Below are positions 56,617 to 64,000 of a stretch of 64,000 bases of DNA, piece by piece. Below the pieces are notes generated by a model. The model was given only the letters and a program-made list of their open reading frames with translations. It was not told where the DNA came from and ran no database searches. The position numbers and the translations under genes were made by a program. The stretch comes from Mayfieldus sp963841445 (lineage in GTDB: Bacteria; Actinomycetota; Thermoleophilia; Solirubrobacterales; 70-9), in assembly GCA_963841445.1 (NCBI GenBank), contig CAWJCP010000002.1, positions 1,116,001-1,180,000 on the forward strand, written 5' to 3'. How positions within the stretch are numbered: position 1 is the stretch's first letter; each line of letters starts with the position of its first letter.

Positions 56617-56970
56617 CTACGACTCGGCCGAGCTTCCGCGGAAATCGCGCACCATGCGGCGAGTCCGGCGCCGCTTGCGGCGCTTTTCCCGGTGGCGCTT
56701 CACCTGCCGGCGCATGTCCTCGGCGAGCTCGTGGATCGAGTGCATCATCTCCGGCGAGGCCTCGTGGGCGCGCAGCGTGATGCCCTTGAGCTGCAGGGTG
56801 GCCTCGGCGATCTGGCTGTCGGCGATCGACGGGTTGCGCTCCTCGCTGAGCTCGACGTCGAGCTGGGCCAGATCGGAGACCTGCTTGCCGATGCGCCGGA
56901 AGCGCTTCTCGACGTGCTCGCGCAGCTCCTCGGTGACCTCAACGTTGCGGCCGCGGATCTCGATGCGCAC
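56617..56970 (-). CDS. hpf: Ribosome hibernation promoting factor, short form
   Basis: A 117-residue HPF/RaiA-family protein that binds the 30S subunit and inactivates ribosomes in stationary phase. The beta-alpha fold is seen as RGRNVEVTEELREHVEKRFR, DLAQLDVELSEERNPSIADS and AHEASPEMMHSIHELAEDMR, ending in a basic tail (KRHREKRRKRRRTRRMVRD). GTG at 56970 has AAGGAGGGGAC just upstream. It lacks the C-terminal dimerisation domain of long HPF, unusual for actinobacteria; an indel hiding it is possible but none is seen. Confidence 0.9.
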   Translation of the reverse strand: MRIEIRGRNVEVTEELREHVEKRFRRIGKQVSDLAQLDVELSEERNPSIADSQIAEATLQLKGITLRAHEASPEMMHSIHELAEDMRRQVKRHREKRRKRRRTRRMVRDFRGSSAES

Positions 56971-57168
56971 GTCCCCTCCTTGGTCGAGAAGTGTGATGCG
57001 AATGCTACGCCTCGCGCAGCGATTCGACAATGCCTCCCAACGCGGGCAAGTTGACATGGCTTAAGGCATCGGAGAGACTGGCTGGGCGGCCAGGAAGGCC
57101 GCCGGCCAGCGCGAGATCGGACTCGTATACGGACGATCGTTCGAAGGCCCAAATGAGGGAGCTCCGCC

Positions 57169-59394
57169 ATGGAGCACAACATCGCCGCCCGCGCCGGGCG
57201 CTGGAGCGCGACGCACCGCAAGCGCGCGATCTGGGGCTGGCTGGCGTTCGTCGTCCTGGCGCTCCTGCATCGGGGGCGCGGTCGGGACGCAAGACCCTCG
57301 AGGGCGCCGACTCCGGAGTCGGCGAGTCCGGAAGGGCCGCAAGACGATCCGGGAAGCGGCGGCCAAGCACGCCGACGAGCTGGTGCTGGTGCAGAGCCAG
57401 AGCGCGCAAGGCGACCGATCCGCTCCTTCCGCGCCGTGGTCGCCGACGTCCAGCGGCGCCTCGAGGCGGTGCCACACACGCGGGCGTTCGAGAGCCCCTA
57501 CGCGCCGCGCAACCAGGGCCAGATCTCCGCAGACGGGCGCTCGGCGCTGCTTCGCTTCCAGCTCCTCGGCGACGACAACCAGGTCGCAGAGCGCGTCGGC
57601 CCGGCGCTCGACGCGGTCGCCGCGGTGCAGGCCGCCCACCCCGACTTCAGCGGTCGGCGAGTTCGGCGACGCGAGCGTCAACAAGCAGCTCGAGACAGCG
57701 ATCAGCGACGACTTCGGCAAGGCATTGGTCACCTCGCTTCCGATCACGCTGATCATCCTGCTGATCGCCTTCGGCGCCCTCGTCGCCGCCGGCGTGCCGC
57801 TGCTGCTCGCGCTGACGGCGGTGATGGCGACGATCGGGCTGGTCGGGCCGATCAGCCAGATCGGCAACGGCGTCGACGAATCGATCAACGAGGTGATCCT
57901 GCTGATCGGGCTCGCGGTCGGGGTCGACTACTCGATGTTCTACCTGCGCCGCGAGCGCGAGGAGCGCGAGGCGGGGAAGAGCGAGGAGGCGTCACTCGCG
58001 GCCGCGGCGGCGACCTCGGGCCGCGCGGTGATGATCTCCGGCTTCACGGTGATCATCGCGATGGCGGGGATGTATCTGGCCGGGGCGCCGACCTTCACGT
58101 CGTTCGCCACCGGCACGATCCTCGTCGTCGCGGTGGCGGTGGTCGGGTCGCTGACCGTCCTGCCCGCGGTGCTCGCCTGGCTCGGCGACCGGGTCGAGAA
58201 GGGCGGCGTGCCGATCATCAAGGACCAGCCATGGAACGCGAGCGAGAGCGGGATCTGGTCGCACGTCGTCGATCGCGTCCTGCGGCGTCCGGCCGTCTCG
58301 GTGATCGCCGCCGCCGGCCTGCTGGTCTTCCTCGCGATTCCCGCCTTCAGCCTCCACACCGCGGACCCGAGCACCGAGTCGTTCCCTCAGGACCTGGAGA
58401 CGATCCAGACCTACAACAAGATCCAGGTCGCCTTCCCGGGCGGTGGGATCCCCAACACGGTTGCCGTCAGCGGCCGCCCGATGACTCGCCGCCGGTGCGG
58501 CGCGGAATCGCGCGGCTGATCGCGCGGGCCGAGGCGAGCCCGCTCTACAAGCAGCCGATCACGACCACGGTCCTCAACCCCGCGGTGGCGCAGGTCGACA
58601 TCCCCGCGGTCGGCGACGGCAGCGACGAGCGTCGAACGCCGCCCTGACCGGCTGCGCGACACGATCATCCCGCAGACGATCGGCGCGGTGCCCGGGGTCA
58701 CCGCCGACGTGGCCGGCTACACCGCCTACTCGAGGGACTTCACCGACGCGCTGAAGTCGCACGTGCCGCTCGTCTTCGTCTTCGTGCTCACCGCGGCGTT
58801 CCTGCTGCTGCTGTTCACGTTCCGCTCGATCGTGATCCCGCTGAAGGCGATCGTGCTGAACCTGCTCTCGGTCGGCGCCGCCTACGGCATCCTCGTCTGG
58901 ATCTTCCAGTACGGGCACCTGGAGGGATTCCTCGGCTTTCACTCCGACGGCTCGATCGTCTCCTGGATGCCGCTGTTCCTGTTCGTGGTCCTGTTCGGGC
59001 TCTCGATGGACTACCACGTGTTCATCCTCACCCGGATCCGCGAGGGCTTCGACAGCGGCATGAAGACGGAGGAGGCGGTCTCGCACGGGATCAAGACCAC
59101 CGCCGGCGTGGTCACCAGCGCCGCGGTGGTGATGGTCTCGGTGTTCGCCGTGTTCGCGACCCTCTCGCTGGTGATCTTCAAGGAGCTCGGCGTCGGGCTG
59201 GGGGTGGCGGTGCTGATCGACGCGACCCTGGTCCGGGCGTGCTGCTGCCGGCGACGATGAAGCTGCTCGGCGACTGGAACTGGTATCTGCCGAGCTGGCT
59301 CGAGTGGATGCCGCAGATCTCGCACGGCGCTGAGCGGCCCGCCGGACAGCCCCCGGCAGCGGCCGAGCCCGAGCCTCCGCCGACCCGGGCATAG
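57169..59394 (+). CDS. MMPL/RND-family transporter (frameshifted)
   Basis: A membrane transporter of about 740 residues. The N-terminal helix and first loop (GRWSATHRKRAIWGWLAFVV, RRLEAVPHTRAFESPYAPRN) lead to the first helix bundle with GVDYSMFYLRREREEREAGK (Asp-Tyr proton-relay motif of MMPL) and RAVMISGFTVIIAMAGMYLA. After further shifts the second bundle repeats it: FGLSMDYHVFILTRIREGFD. It ends GDWNWYLPSWLEWMPQ, as in actinobacterial MMPL proteins. Shifts lie near 57275, 57400, 57655, 58490, 58635 and 59235. Such pumps export lipids or drugs using proton motive force. The substrate is unknown. Confidence 0.9.
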
Positions 59395-59439
59395 GGCGAC
59401 GCGCAGAGCCGCCTTCCCTCACCAGGTAGGGTCGCCTGC

Positions 59440-60838
59440 GTGAGCGAGCACGACTTCGACGTTGTGGTGATCGGTGGCGGGCCCACCGGTGAGGTTTGCG
59501 TCGGGCGGCTCGGCGAAACGGGGCTCGAGGTGGCCCTGGTCGAGAGCCACCTGATCGGCGGCGAGTGCTCCTACTACGCATGCATGCCGTCGAAGGCGCT
59601 GCTGCGTCCCGGCGAGCTGCTCGGCGAGGCAAAGCGGGTTCCCGGGGTCAGCGAGGCGGTGACCGGGGAGATCGACGTCGAGTCGGCGCTGGCGCGCCGC
59701 GACGAGGTGATCCACGACCTCGACGACTCCGGCCAGCTCCCCTGGCTCGAGAAGCGCGACGTGAAGCTCTTTCGCGGCGAGGGCCGGCTCGACGGAGAGA
59801 AGCGCGTGGTCGTCGGCGACGACGTCCTCAACGTCCGCAAGGCGGTGGTCCTCGCGACCGGCTCGGCGGCGGCGATGCCGCCGATCGACGGGCTCGAGGA
59901 CGCAAAGCCATGGAACAACCGCGACGTCACGACGGCGAAGCGGGCTCCGGAGAGCATGGTGATCCTCGGCGGCGGGCCGGTTGGCAGCGAGATGGCGAAC
60001 GCCTGGACTGCGTTCGGGACCGACGTGACGCTGATCGAGGGCGGCGATCACCTGCTCGGCCGCGACGAGCCCTTCGCCGGCGAGATGGTCGCCGAGGCGC
60101 TGCGCGAGCGCGGCGCCGACGTGCGCACCGGCACCAAGGCGGAGTCGGTGCGGCGCGAGTCCGGCGAGGTGGTCGTCGAGCTCTCCGACGGCGACTCGGT
60201 ACGCGGCGAGGAGATCCTCGTCGCGGTCGGGCGGATGCCGCGCAGCAAGGGCTGGGGCTGGAGAGCGTCGGCGTGGAGCCGAACGAGCACGGCTACGTCG
60301 AGGTCGACGACCAGCTGCGCGCCAAGGGCAGCGACTGGCTCTACGCGATCGGCGACCTCAACGGGCGCGTGCTGCTGACCCACATGGGCAAGTACCAGGC
60401 CCGGGTCGTCGCCGACCACATCCTCGGCCGCGACGTCGCCGCGACCGAGGAGCGGCGCGGCTCCCCGCACGTCACCTTCACCGATCCCCAGGTCGCGGCG
60501 GTCGGCAAGACGCTGGAGGCGGCGAAGGAGGAGGGGATAAAGGCGCGGGCGATCGACACCGAGCTCGGCAGCACCGCGGGCGGGAGCTTTTCGGCAAGGG
60601 CGAAGCGGGCAGATGCCGCTTCGTCGTCGACGAGGAGCGCCGGATCCTGGTCGGCGCGACCTTCGTCGGCTTCGAGACCGTCGACATCCTGCACGCGGCG
60701 ACGATCGCGGTCGTCGGCGAGGTGCCCCTGGACCGCCTCTGGCACGCGGTGCCCTCGTTCCCGACCCGCAGCGAGATCTGGCTCGAGTTGATCGAGGAGT
60801 CGGCCCCAAGGCCCCGGCACTCAAGAGCCCGAGCAAAC
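59440..60838 (+). CDS. FAD/NAD(P)-dependent disulphide oxidoreductase, Lpd-like (frameshifted)
   Basis: A flavoprotein of about 465 residues related to dihydrolipoamide dehydrogenase and mycothione/mercuric reductases. FAD motif FDVVVIGGGPTGEVCVGRL, redox disulphide GGECSYYACMPSKALL, NAD motif MVILGGGPVGSEMANAWTAF, second FAD motif DWLYAIGDLNGRVLLTHMGK and dimerisation domain PHVTFTDPQVAAVGKTLEAA are present. The C-terminal His-containing interface continues in the next frame (TVDILHAATIAVVGEVPLDR). Shifts are near 60255 and 60592. GTG start at 59440; the exact stop is unclear. Substrate not assignable. Confidence 0.85.
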
Positions 60839-60839
60839 G

Positions 60840-61466
60840 TCACCGCCGCGACTCGCTCGGCGCCGCCCCGCGCAATGCCTCCGCGCAGGCCCGAAGCGTG
60901 GCGCCGGTGGTCTGGACGTCGTCGAGGAGCAGGACCGTCGAGACGCCGCCGACCGCCCAGACCCGCGGCGGGTCGGAGAGGCGGGCCGACCTGCTGCGAC
61001 CGACCTGTGGCCGGGCGTTGGCGCGGCGCAACGGCGCCGCGGGCAGGCCGGTCACGGCGGCGAGGCGCGCGGCGATCTCCTCGGCGGGATCGAAGCCGCG
61101 GCGCAGCGACCGAGAGGGCGCCGCGGGAACGGCCACGACGTCCCGCGAGCATCGGTCGGCGCCCGCTCCGCGATCAGCTCCGCGATCGGCTCGGCCGCGG
61201 CGAGCAGGCGGCGGAACTTCAGCGCCGCGACCAGCTCGCGCGCGACTCCTCATGCGGCATCGCGGCCCAGCTCGTGTCGAGGCCGGGGACCCGGACCGGC
61301 ATCGGCACCGGCAGAGCCTCCAGCACAGCCGCGGCAACCGCGCAGAGCGGCTCGTGGCACGGACGCACCCGCGGCAGACAGCGCAGCGTGGCGGGACGAG
61401 CAGGGAGAGCAGCTCGGCATACCACGACCATCTCGCGCGGCTCGCCCGTTTCACGCGGCGCTGCAC
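60840..61466 (-). CDS. comF: ComF family phosphoribosyltransferase-like protein (frameshifted)
   Basis: A protein of about 210 residues. The N-terminus has the Cys-rich ComF start LLSLLVPPRCAVC, a second zinc-type pair in another frame (PCHEPLC), then the phosphoribosyltransferase core with ARPQVGRSRSARLSDP and PRPP loop VSTVLLLDDVQTTGATLRAC. Shifts lie near 61395 and 61150. ComF helps single-stranded DNA handling in transformation where studied. Nearby hpf and secA match the conserved comF-hpf-secA neighbourhood, here broken by an inserted plus-strand pair. Confidence 0.8.
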   Translation of the reverse strand: MQRRVKRASRARWSWYAELLSLLVPPRCAVCRGCVRATSRSARLPRLCWRLCRCRCRSGSPASTRAGPRCRMRSRARAGRGAEVPPPARRGRADRGADRGAGADRCSRDVVAVPAAPSRSLRRGFDPAEEIAARLAAVTGLPAAPLRRANARPQVGRSRSARLSDPPRVWAVGGVSTVLLLDDVQTTGATLRACAEALRGAAPSESRR

Positions 61467-61508
61467 GAGCCGCGCACGAAGTGCGACCCGATAGGCGCAG
61501 AGCCGAGC

Positions 61509-62543
61509 TCACCCAGAGCGCATCTCGGCTGGCGCCGGCTGACGATCTCGCCGGCGAGCTCGACGCCCGCGCTCGAGCTCGACGTCGGACAGCAGCACCG
61601 AGTCGCTGATCCGCGCCCCCGCGCCGATCCGCACCCGGTCGCCGATCACGGTCGGCCCCTCGATACGGACCGACGCCTCCACTCGAACGCCGGCGCCGAG
61701 CAGCACCGGTGGCTTGAGCTCCGCCTCGGAGAAGTCGCTTCCCTCCCCCGCCCGCACCCCGTGCGAAACCTCCGGCAGGCCGGGGTCGAGGTCGACCTCG
61801 CCGCAAACCGCGTCGAGGTTGCTGCGCCGCAGCTCCTCGAGGTTGCCGATGTCGTTCCAGTAGGCGCCGATCTCGTGCGAGTAGAAGGGCACGTCGTTCT
61901 CGAGCAGCGCCGGGAGCACGTCGGTCGCCCAGTCGTTGAAGCCCGGCGGGTCGTCCGGCTTGGCGACCTTGCTGCGCTCGCCTTCGGGCAGGAAGTAGTC
62001 GAAGATCTCGGCGTCGAACATGTAGATCCCGCAGTTGGCGAGGTCGGAAAGGGCCTCGGCGGGATCGGGCTTCTCCTGGAAGCCCTGCACCCGGCCGTCC
62101 TCGCCGCAGACGACGACGCCGAACTCGCTCGTGTCCTGCACCCGCTTCGTCGCCAGGGTGGCGATCCCGTCGTGGGATTCGTGGAACTCGCGCATCGCCG
62201 CCGAGGTCGATGTCGGTGACGCGCGTCGGCGGAGATGACCAGGAACGCAGTCGCCGAGGAAGCCGGCTGCGTTGCGGACCCCGCCCGCGGTGCCGAGCAG
62301 CTGCTCCTCCTCGGAGTAGCTGAGCTCGACGCCGAGCCGCGAGCCGTCGCCGAAGCGCTCGCGGATCAGCTCCGGGAACCAGTGCAGGTTGGCGATCACT
62401 TCGCGAAAGCCGTGCCGCGCGAGCAGCTCGATGATGTGCTCCATCACCGGCCGGTTGAGCACCGGCACCATCGGCTTCGGCATCTCGTACGTGATCGGCC
62501 GCAGCCTCGTGCCGAGGCCGGCGGCCATGATCATCGCCTTCAT
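61509..62543 (-). CDS. Sugar nucleotidyltransferase (mannose-1-phosphate guanylyltransferase-like)
   Basis: A 344-codon gene with an N-terminal nucleotidyltransferase (KAMIMAAGLGTRLRPITYEM, PKPMVPVLNRPVMEHIIELL) and a C-terminal left-handed beta-helix (VLLGAGVRVEASVRIEGPTV, RVRIGAGARISDSVLLSDVE). The NDP-sugar region FGVVVCGEDGRVQGFQEKPD and IYMFDAEIFDYFLPEG are normal. Between residues 98 and 115 the reading is scrambled by two compensating shifts near 62260 and 62220, where VISAD is expected. A third shift affects the last residues. Product sugar (GDP-mannose or dTDP-glucose) undecided. Confidence 0.88.
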   Translation of the reverse strand: MKAMIMAAGLGTRLRPITYEMPKPMVPVLNRPVMEHIIELLARHGFREVIANLHWFPELIRERFGDGSRLGVELSYSEEEQLLGTAGGVRNAAGFLGDCVPGHLRRRASPTSTSAAMREFHESHDGIATLATKRVQDTSEFGVVVCGEDGRVQGFQEKPDPAEALSDLANCGIYMFDAEIFDYFLPEGERSKVAKPDDPPGFNDWATDVLPALLENDVPFYSHEIGAYWNDIGNLEELRRSNLDAVCGEVDLDPGLPEVSHGVRAGEGSDFSEAELKPPVLLGAGVRVEASVRIEGPTVIGDRVRIGAGARISDSVLLSDVELERGRRARRRDRQPAPAEMRSG

Positions 62544-62632
62544 GATAATGGCACGCTGCGCTCTCGCCGCTCGCGCTGACGAGCGAGCGCTCGTCGCTCT
62601 CGGTCGCGGCGGGCTGGGAGCCGAAACCGTTC

Positions 62633-63904
<1,272 letters not shown>

Positions 63905-63943
63905 GAAGTTTTCCTTTCGTGAGTTCGAGGCGGGAGGATAAAG

Positions 63944-63978
63944 AGCGCGGGTCGATTCCGAGTCGCCGGCCCCGCGCT
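63944..63978 (-). terminator. Hairpin between the preceding gene and ahcY
   Basis: On the minus strand AGCGCGGG (63978-63971) pairs with CCCGCGCT (63951-63944) across a 19-nt loop, followed by CTTTATCC. The stem begins at the stop codon of the preceding gene, so it probably terminates that transcript; a regulatory leader for ahcY is possible but the conserved core of the SAH riboswitch is not visible. Confidence 0.5.
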
Positions 63979-64000
63979 AGCCGAGCTTGCGCTTCAGCGT
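63977..64000 (-). CDS. C-terminal end of an unidentified gene
   Basis: The last bases on the minus strand read TLKRKLG followed by TAG (63977-63979), an open frame entering from outside the window. Only seven residues are present, so no identification is possible. The placement, with a hairpin directly after the stop, is typical of a gene end. Confidence 0.3.
   Translation of the reverse strand, partial: TLKRKLG

Noticed and set aside
63905..63976. SAH riboswitch upstream of ahcY
   Set aside because: The hairpin lies directly at the previous gene's stop and is followed by a T-rich run; the conserved SAH core sequence is absent.

Overview
The window is 64 kb of GC-rich chromosomal DNA from an actinobacterium, most likely of the class Thermoleophilia (Solirubrobacterales-like). 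That placement is inferred from base composition, frequent GTG/TTG starts, an Rpf-like muralytic enzyme, the comF-hpf-secA-prfB / ftsEX-ctpA-rnr-smpB gene set and a trehalose-type LpqY-SugABC transporter. About twenty of some 65 genes are split by isolated one-base shifts although both halves read as conserved protein. These hit essential genes (pstB, ftsE, tkt, nadA), so I treat nearly all as consensus or sequencing indels, not pseudogenes, and give whole-gene spans.

Layout. (1) 1-17.2 kb is a phosphate and polyphosphate island, mostly on the minus strand: Pi transporter PiT with a DUF47 regulator, Ppk1, a PHP-glycosyltransferase fusion, a CHAD protein, a small very basic protein, Ppx/GppA, a TIM-barrel isomerase, and pstS-C-A-B-phoU preceded by two PhoB-like winged-helix genes. 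Triple 11-bp direct repeats resembling actinobacterial PHO boxes precede three units (9.72, 16.1 and 18.7 kb), suggesting one Pi-starvation regulon. No sensor kinase is seen. (2) 17.4-25.7 kb holds an alpha/beta hydrolase, UppP, a crotonase, YjbQ, an HD-domain protein, M23 and Rpf-like wall enzymes, a lipoate-ligase-family protein and an Sfp-type transferase. (3) 25.7-33.7 kb holds tmRNA, a ParB-like protein, the sugar ABC transporter and a long membrane-anchored coiled-coil protein with a ComEA-like HhH tip. (4) 33.8-39 kb is smpB-rnr-ctpA-ftsX-ftsE; with tmRNA this supplies the trans-translation and RNA-decay parts. (5) 39-48.8 kb is metabolic and repair genes: transketolase, carbonic anhydrase, nadA, mutM, nadC, an ECF sigma factor coupled to ogt, and a diguanylate cyclase. 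(6) 48.8-64 kb holds prfB with a programmed frameshift, secA, an acyl-CoA synthetase, a PQQ-type sugar dehydrogenase, hpf, an MMPL transporter, a Lpd-like flavoprotein, comF, a sugar nucleotidyltransferase and ahcY.

Non-coding structure includes a dispersed two-hairpin REP-like repeat at three loci (six copies), two copies of a 52-54 nt nested-hairpin element with compensatory changes (367-420 and 17331-17382), and a perfect 14-bp stem between pstS and pstC. I saw no CRISPR array, no transposase, no rRNA and no tRNA.
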